DNA of 64,000 nt from Pseudomonas sp. GR 6-02 (GTDB lineage: Bacteria > Pseudomonadota > Gammaproteobacteria > Pseudomonadales > Pseudomonadaceae): assembly GCF_001655615.1 (NCBI RefSeq), contig NZ_CP011567.1, forward strand, positions 5,093,001 through 5,157,000, given 5' to 3'. The position numbers and the translations under genes were made by a program. The notes under the pieces were generated by a model. That model was given only the letters and a program-made list of their open reading frames with translations. It searched no databases and had not been told where the DNA came from. The first letter of the stretch is position 1, and each line of letters opens with the position of its first letter. Positions 25,899 to 35,002 of this stretch are shown here, piece after piece.

Positions 25899-25907
25899 GG
25901 TGCCCCC

Positions 25908-26111
25908 TGTAGCAGCTGCCGAAAGCTGCGTTCGCTGTAGCAGCTGTCGAGCCTTGGCGAGGCTGCGTTCGGCGGCGCAGCAGTCGTGAATCCGGCTGAC
26001 GCGGTGTGCCTGATGCACCGCAAGTTCTGGTTTGACGACTGCTGCGCAGTCGAACGCAGCCTCGCAGGCTCGACAGCTGCTACAGCGAACGCAGGCTCGG
26101 CAGCTGCTACA
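25908..26111. repeat. Compound cluster of GTAGCAGCTG-type REP elements
   Basis: At least four copies of TGTAGCAGCTG or its complement CAGCTGCTACA occur at both ends of this 204-base stretch, with CGAGGCTGCGTTCG and its inverse CGAACGCAGCCTCG in the middle. It is a nested inverted repeat, not an evenly spaced array. It fills the gap between the YchJ and LEA2 genes. Confidence 0.85.
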
Positions 26112-26128
26112 AAGGGAGAAACACGACC

Positions 26129-26617
26129 ATGATCACCGGACGATTCGCGCTCTATCTGTTCACTTTGCTGCTTCTGTTTTCAGGAGTCGGCGGCTGCGCC
26201 TCATGGTTCAGCAACGACTTGCCAGACCCGCAAGTGCATCTGGTCAAGGTCGAGGTGGTCCGGGCCAAGTTGCTGGAGCAGAAATTCCTGCTGCATTTTC
26301 GCGTCGACAACCCCAATGACGAAGACCTGACGGTGCGCGCCCTGGAATATCGCATTCATCTGGGGGACGTCCTGCTGACCGAAGGCGAGCACGAACATTG
26401 GTTCACCGTCGGCCCCAAGCACAGTGCCTACTTCAAGGTGCCGATCCGCACCAACCTGTGGCCCAGGGTTCGGGATGTGGTGAAACTGCTGAAAAAACCC
26501 GAGCAACCGATTCCCTATCGTCTGGAAGGCACACTTGAAACCGGTTTATTCATCGCACACTACGTGCACCTGGCGCGCAATGGCGTGATAATCGCCGCCG
26601 ATTTAATTCCGGAGTGA
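26129..26617 (+). CDS. LEA type 2 (WHy domain) lipoprotein
   Basis: The 162-residue protein has a lipobox (GVGGCAS, Cys23) and a single WHy/LEA14-type beta-sandwich with the pattern [20 protein letters not shown] and [16 protein letters not shown]. Bacterial relatives are periplasmic lipoproteins of unknown function that may respond to water stress. The next gene starts six bases after its stop codon, and its ribosome site GGAG overlaps the end of this gene. Confidence 0.82.
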   Translation: MITGRFALYLFTLLLLFSGVGGCASWFSNDLPDPQVHLVKVEVVRAKLLEQKFLLHFRVDNPNDEDLTVRALEYRIHLGDVLLTEGEHEHWFTVGPKHSAYFKVPIRTNLWPRVRDVVKLLKKPEQPIPYRLEGTLETGLFIAHYVHLARNGVIIAADLIPE

Positions 26618-26622
26618 CCCCG

Positions 26623-26832
26623 ATGACCCAGCAACCCCACGTCCATGGCCCTGACTGCAACCACGATCATGACCATCACGACCACCATGATCACGACCAT
26701 GGCCATGTCCACGGCCCAAACTGCGGCCACGCCCACCAGGAACCGGTGCGCAATGCTCTGAAAGACGTCGGCCGCAACGACCCTTGCCCCTGCGGCAACG
26801 GCAAGAAATTCAAGAAGTGCCACGGGGCTTGA
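26623..26832 (+). CDS. Small His-rich SEC-C protein
   Basis: The 69-residue protein has a His/Asp-rich N-terminus ([29 protein letters not shown]) and a C-terminal SEC-C motif ([18 protein letters not shown]) like that of SecA. The SEC-C motif binds zinc; the His-rich arm could store or sense divalent metal. ATG 26623 fits the GGAG spacing better than GTG 26614. It is cotranscribed with the LEA2 gene. Confidence 0.8.
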   Translation: MTQQPHVHGPDCNHDHDHHDHHDHDHGHVHGPNCGHAHQEPVRNALKDVGRNDPCPCGNGKKFKKCHGA

Positions 26833-26876
26833 GGATTCGGGCGAATAACTTCTTCGCCTGTTGAATCGCCAATCCC

Positions 26877-26966
26877 TGTAGGAGCGAGGCTTGCCCGCGA
26901 AAAGGGCGCCACGATCAATCAGAAAAACCGCGTCATCGTTCTTCGCGGGCAAGCCTCGCTCCTACA
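26877..26966. repeat. REPIN (GTAGGAGCGAGGCTTGCCCGCGAA family)
   Basis: TGTAGGAGCGAGGCTTGCCC at 26877 is inverted to end at 26966, about 35 bases of linker between the two REPs. The same family recurs at 33133. Confidence 0.92.
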
Positions 26967-27025
26967 AGTTGATCTGCACCCCAAAAGTTGGACACCAATC
27001 CTAATTTTGGGGTCAGTTCAAGGTT

Positions 27026-27583
27026 TCAGTCGTTCATGAGAATGCTCGCGGCGCTAACGACCGTCGCATATTCCCCATGCAGATTCCCCAGCGACATCGC
27101 ATGCACTTCTTCAGCTGAATGGGCATTGCCGAAAAAGTCCGCCTTGTCGAAGGTAAAGCACGCATCCTCCACAACCCACGCCTCAAACCCCAGATTCCCA
27201 GCCGTTCGCGCCGTGGATTCCACCGAGTTGTGCGTCGCCACGCCAACGATGATCAACTGATCGATCCCCGCCTCGCGCAAACTCGCTTCCAGCCCGGTCG
27301 AGCAAAACGCATCCGGCACTTGTTTCTGTATCAGCCACTCACCGATCGATGGCTGGAAGCGCTCCTGAAACTCCACCCCCGATTGCTGCGGCCAGAACAC
27401 CGAATCCACAGAGCGGGACAGGTGCTGCACATGAATCACCGGCCGCCCGGTGCGACGCCAATGCCCCAATAACTCCAGGATGCGCTCTTCGGCCTGAGGG
27501 TTGTTTCGACGGCCCAACTTGGGATGCAGGATGCCTTTTTGTTGATCGATGATGATCAGCGCCGCGTTTGTCTTAAGTTCCAT
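27026..27583 (-). CDS. Isochorismatase-superfamily hydrolase with Ser in place of the catalytic Cys
   Basis: The 185-residue protein has the fold markers ALIIIDQQKG (Asp13) and IQKQVPDAF (Lys87). The third member of the usual Asp-Lys-Cys triad should lie in the T-H-x-C-V motif, but here the sequence is GVATHNSVESTAR, so Ser120 replaces Cys. The following cis-peptide region is normal. Either a non-cysteine mechanism (as in true isochorismatases) or loss of activity is possible. I chose ATG 27583 (MELKT), preceded by GGGAAAA. The gene is alone and opposite to quiP. Confidence 0.8.
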   Translation of the reverse strand: MELKTNAALIIIDQQKGILHPKLGRRNNPQAEERILELLGHWRRTGRPVIHVQHLSRSVDSVFWPQQSGVEFQERFQPSIGEWLIQKQVPDAFCSTGLEASLREAGIDQLIIVGVATHNSVESTARTAGNLGFEAWVVEDACFTFDKADFFGNAHSAEEVHAMSLGNLHGEYATVVSAASILMND

Positions 27584-27784
27584 GCCGACTTTTCCCATGC
27601 GAGGCCAGTGAATTTGCCGCACTTCAGCATCGCCTCTTGCTACCGGCAAGCCATCAAACGCAAACAGGACGACCTGATGCCGGCGATCACCGAAAAGAAA
27701 TAACCCAGCCGCCGCTTGCGCGTCCACCTCCTGCTCACTAACGTAGCGCCTTTGTCGCGTCACTACCCCCGCAGGAGCTTTGCC

Positions 27785-30235
27785 ATGGCCTCGCCAGCCC
27801 TTACACATTTTCTTCCCCGGTTCGGCGTTGCCGCAGCAGTGGCCGGTGTTTTGAGCCTGACCGGTTGTCAGACATGGAACGCCCAGGACACCCTCCCGCC
27901 CACCTCCGGCGTGCAAGCGCTGAAGGGCCTGGCGCAAAACGTTTCGGTTCGCCGCAATGCCATGGGCATGCCGCTGATCGAGAGCAACAGCTTCCACGAT
28001 GCGCTGTTCACCCTCGGCTACGTGCACGCCAGCGACCGCATCAGCCAAATGGTCACTCTGCGCCTGTTGGCCCAGGGCCGTCTGGCGGAAATGTCCGGCG
28101 CGGACCTGCTCGATGCCGACCGCTACATGCGTGCGGTCAACCTGAAGAAAAGCGCGGATGAGCTGTATAAGGCCTCGTCGCCACGCCTCAAGCGTTTCTT
28201 CGAAGTCTATGCCCGCGGGGTCAACGCCTACCTGTTCCGCTACCGCGACAAGCTGCCGGCGGACCTCGCGGCCACCGGCTACAAGCCTGAGTACTGGAAA
28301 CCGGAAGATTCGGCGCTGATGTTCTGCCTGCTGAACTTCAGCCAGTCGGCGAACCTGCCGGAAGAAATTTCCTCGCTGATGCTGGCCCAGACTGTCAGCA
28401 CCGACAAACTGGCGTGGCTGACCCCGTCCGCTCCCGACGAAAAACTGCCGGTGGCTGAAGCGGATAAACTTCAGGGCATCAAACTCACCGGGCAAATCCC
28501 GGGGCTGAGCGAAATCAGCAAAGCCACTGGTCAACTGTCGGATCTGAATCTGCTGAGCGCTACCTCCTCGAACAACTGGGCGATCGCCCCGCAACGCAGC
28601 CGCAGCGGTAAGAGCCTGCTGGCCAGCGACAGCCATGGACCGTTGGGCGTCCCGTCGCTGTTCAGTTACGTGCAGATTCGCGCGCCGAAATACCAGGCCT
28701 CCGGCGTAACCATTGCCGGGTTACCGATGGTGCTCGCTGGTTTCAACGGCAAAGTGGCGTGGAGCATGACCTCGGTCATGGGCGACAACCAGGACGTGTT
28801 CCTGGAAAAAATCAAACGCCAGGGCAATGGCCTTTCCTACGAAGTGGGCGGCAAATGGCAGCCGGCGATCGTGCGCAACGAAACCTATTTCGTCAAAGGC
28901 CAGCGGCCGATTCGCGAAGCGGTGTACGAAACCCGCCATGGGCCACTGCTCAACAGCGCTCAGGGCACGGCGCTGGCGAATGGTTTCGGCCTGGCCCTGC
29001 AGGCGCCGGACTTCACCGATGACAAAACCCTGGACGCCTTTTTCGACCTGTCCCGGGCGCAGAGTACCGAGAGAGCGTCGGACGCTAGCCGTGAAATCCG
29101 CGCCATCGCCCTGAATCTGGTGTTTGCCGATGCCAGCAATATCGGCTGGCAAGTCACCGGTCGCTACCCGAACCGTCGCGAAGGCGAAGGCTTGCTGCCG
29201 TCGCCGGGCTGGGAAGGTCGCTACGACTGGGACGGTTACGCCGACCCGATGCTCCATCCGTATGACCAGGACCCTGCGCAGGGCTGGCTCGGCACCGCCA
29301 ACCAGCGGGTCATTCCCCATGGCTACGGCATGCAGCTGTCCAATTCCTGGGCGGCGCCGGAGCGTGGCGAACGCATGGCCGAACTGGCGGGCGTGGGCAA
29401 ACACGACACCCGCAGCCTGATCGCCATGCAATACGACCAGACCACCACCTTCGCCGCCAAGCTGAAGAAGATGTTTGAAGCGCCGGGCATGGCCCAGCCA
29501 CTCAAGCAGGCCATCGAAGCGTTGCCGGTGGCCGATCGCGGCAAGGCTCGCGAGGCGTATACCCGCTTGATGGCCTTCGACGGCAAACTCAGCCCGACCT
29601 CCGCCGACGCGGCGATTTACGAGCTGTTCCTGCAGGAAAGCACCAAACAGATTTTCCTCGACGAACTGGGCCCGGAAAGCAGCCCGGCGTGGAAAGCCTT
29701 TATCGCCAACGGCAAATTATCCTACGCGGCCCAGGCCGATCACCTGCTTGGGCGTGAGGACAGTCCGTTCTGGGATGACGTGCGCACCGCGCAGAAGGAA
29801 GACAAACCGGCGATCCTGGCCCGTAGCCTGGCGGCTGCGATCAGCGCGGGTGACAGCCAGTTGGGCGGCGATCACAAAGCCTGGCAGTGGGGCAAACTGC
29901 ACCGCTACGAGTGGAAAAACGCCAGCGGCCAGACCGTGCGCGGTCCGCTGGCGGCCGGCGGCGATCACACCACGCTCAACACCGCCTCGTTCGCCTGGGG
30001 TCAGGACTTCAACACCACGCAGGCCCCGGCCATGCGCTTTATTGTCGACTTCGGCCAGGCCGAACCGCTGATGGGCCAGAACGCTACCGGCCAATCCGGC
30101 AACCCGGCCAGCCCGCACTATCTCGACAGCGTCGATCCATGGCTCAAGGGTCAATACATGAGCCTGCCGATGCAGCCGCAGAACTTTGACAAGGTGTATG
30201 GCAAGACGCGGTTGACGCTGACGCCTGGCAAGTAA
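27785..30235 (+). CDS. quiP: Acyl-homoserine lactone acylase QuiP (penicillin acylase family)
   Basis: The 816-residue Ntn hydrolase has an alpha-chain (to about residue 260), the self-cleavage site [10 protein letters not shown] with the nucleophile probably Ser262, and a beta-chain with [13 protein letters not shown] near 281 and [14 protein letters not shown] near 345. QuiP removes the acyl chain from long-chain acyl-homoserine lactones, quenching quorum signals. Synteny with the PA1032 region as I remember it supports QuiP and not PvdQ or HacB. A lipobox-like LTGC at 25-28 suggests a lipid anchor. ATG 27785 has CAGGAG upstream. Confidence 0.85.
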   Translation: MASPALTHFLPRFGVAAAVAGVLSLTGCQTWNAQDTLPPTSGVQALKGLAQNVSVRRNAMGMPLIESNSFHDALFTLGYVHASDRISQMVTLRLLAQGRLAEMSGADLLDADRYMRAVNLKKSADELYKASSPRLKRFFEVYARGVNAYLFRYRDKLPADLAATGYKPEYWKPEDSALMFCLLNFSQSANLPEEISSLMLAQTVSTDKLAWLTPSAPDEKLPVAEADKLQGIKLTGQIPGLSEISKATGQLSDLNLLSATSSNNWAIAPQRSRSGKSLLASDSHGPLGVPSLFSYVQIRAPKYQASGVTIAGLPMVLAGFNGKVAWSMTSVMGDNQDVFLEKIKRQGNGLSYEVGGKWQPAIVRNETYFVKGQRPIREAVYETRHGPLLNSAQGTALANGFGLALQAPDFTDDKTLDAFFDLSRAQSTERASDASREIRAIALNLVFADASNIGWQVTGRYPNRREGEGLLPSPGWEGRYDWDGYADPMLHPYDQDPAQGWLGTANQRVIPHGYGMQLSNSWAAPERGERMAELAGVGKHDTRSLIAMQYDQTTTFAAKLKKMFEAPGMAQPLKQAIEALPVADRGKAREAYTRLMAFDGKLSPTSADAAIYELFLQESTKQIFLDELGPESSPAWKAFIANGKLSYAAQADHLLGREDSPFWDDVRTAQKEDKPAILARSLAAAISAGDSQLGGDHKAWQWGKLHRYEWKNASGQTVRGPLAAGGDHTTLNTASFAWGQDFNTTQAPAMRFIVDFGQAEPLMGQNATGQSGNPASPHYLDSVDPWLKGQYMSLPMQPQNFDKVYGKTRLTLTPGK

Positions 30236-30239
30236 CATC

Positions 30240-30316
30240 AAAAGATCGCAGCCTGCGGCGGCGCCTACAGGGGATTCGCACCCATCTGTAAGCGCTGCCG
30301 CAGGCTGCGATCTTTT
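30240..30316. repeat. REP-type inverted repeat (AAAGATCGCAGCCTGCGGC family)
   Basis: AAAAGATCGCAGCCTGCGGC at the left is inverted at the right (GCCGCAGGCTGCGATCTTTT), with about 40 bases between. Located right after quiP, it may also stabilise or end the transcript. Confidence 0.9.
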
Positions 30317-30400
30317 GTTATTAATCTCTGTGAAAATAAATAGAACTTCTCGTTTCGGGCAAACCTCCTAGCTAACAGGCCTCTCCATTCTGGTAACAAT

Positions 30401-31432
30401 ATGGACCTTGTTATCGCACGTCCTGAAGGTTTGTACTGCCCGCCCGGGGATTTCTATATCGACCCGTGGCGCCCCGTCGAGCGCTCAGTCATCACCCACG
30501 CTCATAGCGACCATGCTCGCCGTGGCAACCAACACTATCTGGCGGCGGCACCGGGTGCGGGCATTCTGCGCGCGCAGCTGAGCCAGGACATCAACCTGCA
30601 AACGCTGCCCTATGGCGAGCCATTGCTGCACCATGGCGTAAAACTGAGTTTTCACCCCGCAGGCCACATGCTCGGCTCAGCCCAGGTGCGGCTGGAATGC
30701 GGCGGTGAGGTTTGGGTTGCCTCCGGTGATTACAAAACAGAGTCCGACGGCACCTGTGCACCGTTCGAACCGGTGCGCTGTCACACCTTCATCACAGAAT
30801 CGACGTACGGCCTGCCAATTTACCGTTGGCAACCCCAGGCGCAGATCCTTGCCGAGATCAATCAGTGGTGGCAGTCCAACGCCGCAGTCGATAAAACCAG
30901 CGTGCTGCTCTGTCATGCTTTCGGCAAGGCTCAGCGGATTCTTCATGGCCTCGATGCCGGCCTGGGCCCCATCCTGGTGCATGGTGCGGTTGAGCCGATC
31001 AATCAGTTTTATCGTCAGAGCGGCATTCATTTACCGCCAACGATTTATGCCAGCGAAGTAAAAAAGCAGGACCCGATGATGCGCAAAGCTCTGGTCCTCG
31101 CGCCGCCTGCAACGGGTACCGGCAATTGGGTACGGCGCTTCGGCGACTACAGCGATGGCCTCGCCAGCGGTTGGATGCGTTTGCGCGGCACGCAGCGGCG
31201 GCATGGCGTGGATCGTGGTTTCGTGTTGTCCGATCACGCCGATTGGCCCGGCCTGCTCTGGGCCATCGAACAGTCCGGGGCCGAACGGGTGAAGGTCACT
31301 CATGGATCGATCGGAGTGCTGGTACGGCATCTGCGCGAACAGGGCCTCGATGCCATGGGGTTGCGCACCGAATACGGCGACGATGAGAACAATGCAGCCT
31401 TCGAACCCGAGAGCGCCGAGGTACAGGCATGA
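30401..31432 (+). CDS. Ligase-associated MBL-fold DNA exonuclease
   Basis: The 343-residue protein is a metallo-beta-lactamase-fold nuclease of the SNM1/Artemis-like type. The metal motif is THAHSDHARRG near 32-42, followed by HPAGHMLGSAQV near 86, SGDYKTE near 109 and ESTYGLP near 132. Family members next to ATP-dependent ligases are 3'-5' single-strand exonucleases in DNA repair. It overlaps the ligase gene by four bases (ATGA). Confidence 0.9.
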   Translation: MDLVIARPEGLYCPPGDFYIDPWRPVERSVITHAHSDHARRGNQHYLAAAPGAGILRAQLSQDINLQTLPYGEPLLHHGVKLSFHPAGHMLGSAQVRLECGGEVWVASGDYKTESDGTCAPFEPVRCHTFITESTYGLPIYRWQPQAQILAEINQWWQSNAAVDKTSVLLCHAFGKAQRILHGLDAGLGPILVHGAVEPINQFYRQSGIHLPPTIYASEVKKQDPMMRKALVLAPPATGTGNWVRRFGDYSDGLASGWMRLRGTQRRHGVDRGFVLSDHADWPGLLWAIEQSGAERVKVTHGSIGVLVRHLREQGLDAMGLRTEYGDDENNAAFEPESAEVQA

Positions 31433-33117
31433 AAGCCTTCGCCGAGCTGTATGCCGAACTCGATGCCACCACCTCAAGCGACGCCAAACTGGCGGCGATG
31501 CAGCATTACTTCGCCCAGGCCACGCCTGAAGATGCCGCCTGGGCGGTGTATTTGCTGGCCGGCGGGCGGCTTCGGCAATGGGTGCCGGTACGGGTGCTGC
31601 GCGACATGGCAATCGCGTGTTCCGGGCTCTCGCCCTGGTTGTTCGAGGAAAGCTACCAGGCGGTGGGTGATCTGGCGGAAACCATTTCGCTGGTGCTGCC
31701 CGAAACGCCTCACACGTCTACCGACAGACTGACGGTGTGGATTGAGGACAAACTGTTGCCACTGCGCAGCGCGCCCCCGCGGGTCCTCGCTGAACGCCTG
31801 CCCGCGCTGTGGGCGCAACTGGATCGCCAGGGCCTGATGCTGTGCATCAAACTGATCACCGGCAGTTTCCGTGTCGGTGTCTCCAAATCGCTGGTCACCC
31901 GCGCCGTGGCAGCAATGGCCGGGCTCGACGGCAAACGCGTGGCCCAGCGACTGGTGGGTTACACCGACCCGTCGCACCGCCCGAATGCCGCCAGTTACCT
32001 GAAGCTGATTGCCCCCGAAGCACCCGATGAACACGACCAACGGGGTGGCCAACCCTACCCGTTCTTCCTTGCCCATGCGTTGTCGCAACCGGTTGAGCAG
32101 TTCGAAGCGCTGCTCGGCCCGGCCAGCCAATGGCAAGTGGAGTGGAAATGGGACGGCATCCGCGCCCAAGTGGTCAAGCGCGATGGGCGCTTGTGGGTCT
32201 GGTCGCGAGGCGAAGAACTGGTGACCGAACGGTTCCCCGAACTGGGCAGCCTGATTCACGACTTGCCCGACGGCACGGTGATCGACGGTGAAATCGTCGC
32301 CTGGAAAACCGCGCCCTCGGGCTCTGGGAACGCTTGCGAGCGGCAATCGCCTGCGTCGCTGGCGGTGCAGCCTTTCGCCCTGCTGCAAAAACGCAGCAGC
32401 CGTCACACGCTGGACAAGAAAATCCTCGATGAGGTGCCCGTGGTCATTCAGGCCTTTGACCTGCTCGAATGGCAGGGCCAGGATTTGCGCAACCAGACTC
32501 AGGCCATGCGCCGCACTCAGTTGGAACACCTCGTCACCACCTGCGCAAACCCGGTGTTACTTGCCTCGCCCATGTTGATCGGCGAAGACTGGTTCGACCT
32601 CGCCCGCCAACGGGAAGCCTCTCGCAAACTGAAGGTCGAAGGCATGATGCTCAAGGCCCGCGATGCGCAGTATGGCGTCGGGCGGAACAAAGACACGGGC
32701 GTGTGGTGGAAATGGAAAGTCGACCCGTTCAGTGTCGATGCGGTGCTGATCCATGCGCAGCAGGGTCATGGCCGCCAGGCCAGTCTCTACACTGATTACA
32801 CTTTCGCCGTTTGGGACGGCCCACCCTGTGCCTGCGAGCGGACACTGGTGCCTTTCGCCAAGGCCTACTCCGGGTTGACCAACGAAGAAATCCGCCAGAT
32901 CGACAGCCTCGTGCGCAAGACCACGGTGGAAAAGTCCGGATCTGTGATCCGTGTGAAACCAAGCCTGGTGTTTGAGCTGGGATTCGAGAGCATTGCCCCG
33001 TCGAAACGGCACCCGAGCGGGATTGCAGTGCGGTTTCCCCGGATATTGCGTTGGCGGCAGGACAAGTCGGTGGAAGAAGCTGACAGCCTGGCGACGTTGC
33101 GGGATTTACTGGCTTGA
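31429..33117 (+). CDS. ATP-dependent DNA ligase (LigB/Lhr-cluster type)
   Basis: The 562-residue protein has the N-terminal DNA-binding domain (1-220), nucleotidyltransferase motif I WKWDGIRAQ with Lys240, and motif IIIa/IV-like VIDGEIVAW near 284. Motif V is EGMMLKARDAQYG near 405, followed by the OB-fold domain with VKPSLVFELGFE near 505. It seals nicks in a repair pathway with the adjacent exonuclease. A small insertion (about residues 296-312, SGSGNACERQSPAS) in the adenylation domain looks less conserved. In many pseudomonads a helicase and a phosphoesterase follow; here a REPIN follows. Confidence 0.9.
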   Translation: MKAFAELYAELDATTSSDAKLAAMQHYFAQATPEDAAWAVYLLAGGRLRQWVPVRVLRDMAIACSGLSPWLFEESYQAVGDLAETISLVLPETPHTSTDRLTVWIEDKLLPLRSAPPRVLAERLPALWAQLDRQGLMLCIKLITGSFRVGVSKSLVTRAVAAMAGLDGKRVAQRLVGYTDPSHRPNAASYLKLIAPEAPDEHDQRGGQPYPFFLAHALSQPVEQFEALLGPASQWQVEWKWDGIRAQVVKRDGRLWVWSRGEELVTERFPELGSLIHDLPDGTVIDGEIVAWKTAPSGSGNACERQSPASLAVQPFALLQKRSSRHTLDKKILDEVPVVIQAFDLLEWQGQDLRNQTQAMRRTQLEHLVTTCANPVLLASPMLIGEDWFDLARQREASRKLKVEGMMLKARDAQYGVGRNKDTGVWWKWKVDPFSVDAVLIHAQQGHGRQASLYTDYTFAVWDGPPCACERTLVPFAKAYSGLTNEEIRQIDSLVRKTTVEKSGSVIRVKPSLVFELGFESIAPSKRHPSGIAVRFPRILRWRQDKSVEEADSLATLRDLLA

Positions 33118-33132
33118 CCTGACGCGAATCCC

Positions 33133-33220
33133 GTAGGAGCGAGGCTTGCCCGCGAAGAACGATGACGCGTAATACCTGAAAAACCGCAGTGCATTCTTCG
33201 CGGGCAAGCCTCGCTCCTAC
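33133..33220. repeat. REPIN (GTAGGAGCGAGGCTTGCCCGCGAA family)
   Basis: GTAGGAGCGAGGCTTGCCC at 33133 is inverted to end at 33220. It is nearly identical to the element at 26877. The rest of the 317-base gap before the next gene (33221-33434) shows no other feature besides AT-rich sequence near 33355-33430 that could hold the promoter of the ABC operon. Confidence 0.92.
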
Positions 33221-33434
33221 AAGTTCTGCGTCCGCACTGCGCACCATTCAGGTGCGGAGATCTGGCGATGCCCGTTTTCGTGCACAAATCGCGCTTTGCC
33301 ATTTCCTGTGCCACCTTTTAAAACGCTTGTTCGGGACTCTGGTTCGGAAATTGCTACTTTTAATAGGTCTTACGCTTTTCAGTAACAGTACTTCTGCGCC
33401 ACAAGCGCTCATATTGGTTCTTAGGGATTGAATA

Positions 33435-34217
33435 ATGAAAAAAGCATTGCTGACCCTTTCTGCACTGGCGTTGTGCATGGCTGCCGGCTCCGCGCTGGCA
33501 AAGGAATACAAAGAATTGCGTTTTGGTGTTGACCCTTCCTATGCGCCGTTCGAATCCAAGGCAGCCGACGGCAGCCTGGTGGGCTTCGACATCGACCTGG
33601 GCAATGCAATCTGCGCCGAGCTGAAGGTCAAGTGCAAATGGGTCGAAAGCGATTTCGACGGCATGATTCCAGGCCTCAAGGCCAATAAATTCGACGGTGT
33701 GATCTCTTCGATGACCGTCACGCCGGCTCGCGAAAAAGTCATCGACTTCTCCAGTGAGCTGTTCTCCGGCCCTACCGCCTACGTGTTCAAGAAGGGCTCC
33801 GGCCTCACCACTGACGTCGCCACGCTGAAGGGTAAAACCGTCGGTTACGAGCAAGGCACCATTCAGGAAGCCTATGCCAAAGCCGTGCTGGACAAGGCCG
33901 GCGTGAAAACCCAGGCCTACGCCAACCAGGATCAGGTGTATTCCGACCTGACTTCCGGTCGTCTCGACGCCGCGATCCAGGACATGCTGCAAGCCGAACT
34001 GGGCTTCCTGAAGTCGCCAAAAGGCGCCGATTACGAAGTCAGCAAGCCTGTCGACAGCGAATTGCTGCCAGCCAAAACTGCTGTCGGTATCTCGAAAGGT
34101 AACAAAGACCTCAAGGCACTTCTGGACAAAGGTATCAAAGCGTTACACGACGATGGCACCTACGCCACCATTCAGAAGAAACACTTTGGCGATCTGAATC
34201 TGTACAGCGGCAAGTAA
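33435..34217 (+). CDS. Periplasmic amino acid-binding protein of a polar amino acid ABC transporter
   Basis: The 260-residue protein has a signal peptide (residues 1-22, ending ALAKE) and the family 3 solute-binding fold: ELRFGVDPSYAPFESK near 27-42, DGSLVGFDIDLG near 46, GMIPGLKANKFDGVISSMTVTPARE near 76-100, and RLDAAIQDML near 180. It resembles histidine, lysine, arginine or ornithine binders. A hairpin follows within 10 bases of the stop, so this gene is probably expressed more strongly than the permease genes behind it. Confidence 0.88.
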   Translation: MKKALLTLSALALCMAAGSALAKEYKELRFGVDPSYAPFESKAADGSLVGFDIDLGNAICAELKVKCKWVESDFDGMIPGLKANKFDGVISSMTVTPAREKVIDFSSELFSGPTAYVFKKGSGLTTDVATLKGKTVGYEQGTIQEAYAKAVLDKAGVKTQAYANQDQVYSDLTSGRLDAAIQDMLQAELGFLKSPKGADYEVSKPVDSELLPAKTAVGISKGNKDLKALLDKGIKALHDDGTYATIQKKHFGDLNLYSGK

Positions 34218-34223
34218 TGCCCG

Positions 34224-34251
34224 GCGCCCATCTCGCGATGGGCGCTTTTTT
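34224..34251 (+). terminator. Hairpin with T-run between binding protein and permease genes
   Basis: GCGCCCA is inverted as TGGGCGC around an eight-base loop and followed by six T. It fits a partial terminator that lowers readthrough into the permease genes, a usual design in ABC operons. Confidence 0.85.
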
Positions 34252-34273
34252 CACCCGATCAGGTTGCTGATTT

Positions 34274-35002
34274 ATGTTTGAAAACCTATTACAAAACCTG
34301 GGGCTCTCAGCCTTCAGCCTTCAGGGCTTCGGTCCGTTGCTGTTGGAAGGCACTTGGATGACCATCAAATTATCGGTGTTGTCGCTGTTGGTGGCCGTGT
34401 TGCTCGGCCTGCTGGGCGCCAGTGCCAAGCTGTCAAAAGTCAAACTGCTGCGCGTGCCGGCGCAGATCTACACCACGCTGATTCGCGGGGTACCAGACCT
34501 GGTGCTGATGCTGCTGATCTTCTACAGCCTGCAAACCTGGCTGACCTCGTTAACCGACCTCATGGAATGGGAATACATCGAGATCAACCCGTTCAGCGCC
34601 GGGGTCATCACCCTGGGCTTCATTTATGGCGCGTATTTCACCGAAACGTTCCGCGGGGCGATCCTCGCCGTGCCACGGGGCCAAGTCGAAGCCGCCACCG
34701 CCTATGGCCTCAAACGTGGCCAGCGTTTCCGTTTCGTGGTGTTCCCGCAAATGATGCGCTTCGCCCTGCCGGGCATCGGCAACAACTGGATGGTGATGCT
34801 CAAGGCCACCGCGCTGGTCTCGATCATCGGCTTGGCCGACCTGGTCAAGGCGGCGCAGGACGCCGGTAAAAGCACCTATCAACTGTTCTATTTCCTGGTG
34901 CTGGCCGCATTGATCTACTTGCTGATCACCAGTGCCTCCAACGTCGTCCTGCGCTGGCTCGAACGCCGCTACGCCGCCGGTGCCCGGGAGGCCGTACGAT
35001 GA
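34274..35002 (+). CDS. Amino acid ABC transporter permease (HisQ-like)
   Basis: The 242-residue protein has five membrane segments and the polar amino acid permease motif (GTWMTIKLSVLSLLVAVLLG near 30-49; ETFRGAILAVPRGQVEAATAYGL near 122-144, the EAA loop that contacts the ATPase). It forms the channel with the following HisM-like gene, with which it overlaps by four bases. Confidence 0.9.
   Translation: MFENLLQNLGLSAFSLQGFGPLLLEGTWMTIKLSVLSLLVAVLLGLLGASAKLSKVKLLRVPAQIYTTLIRGVPDLVLMLLIFYSLQTWLTSLTDLMEWEYIEINPFSAGVITLGFIYGAYFTETFRGAILAVPRGQVEAATAYGLKRGQRFRFVVFPQMMRFALPGIGNNWMVMLKATALVSIIGLADLVKAAQDAGKSTYQLFYFLVLAALIYLLITSASNVVLRWLERRYAAGAREAVR

Noticed and set aside
25908..26111. CRISPR-like array
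   Set aside because: Repeats are inverted and unevenly spaced, with no unique spacers of constant length and no cas genes nearby; it is a REP cluster.
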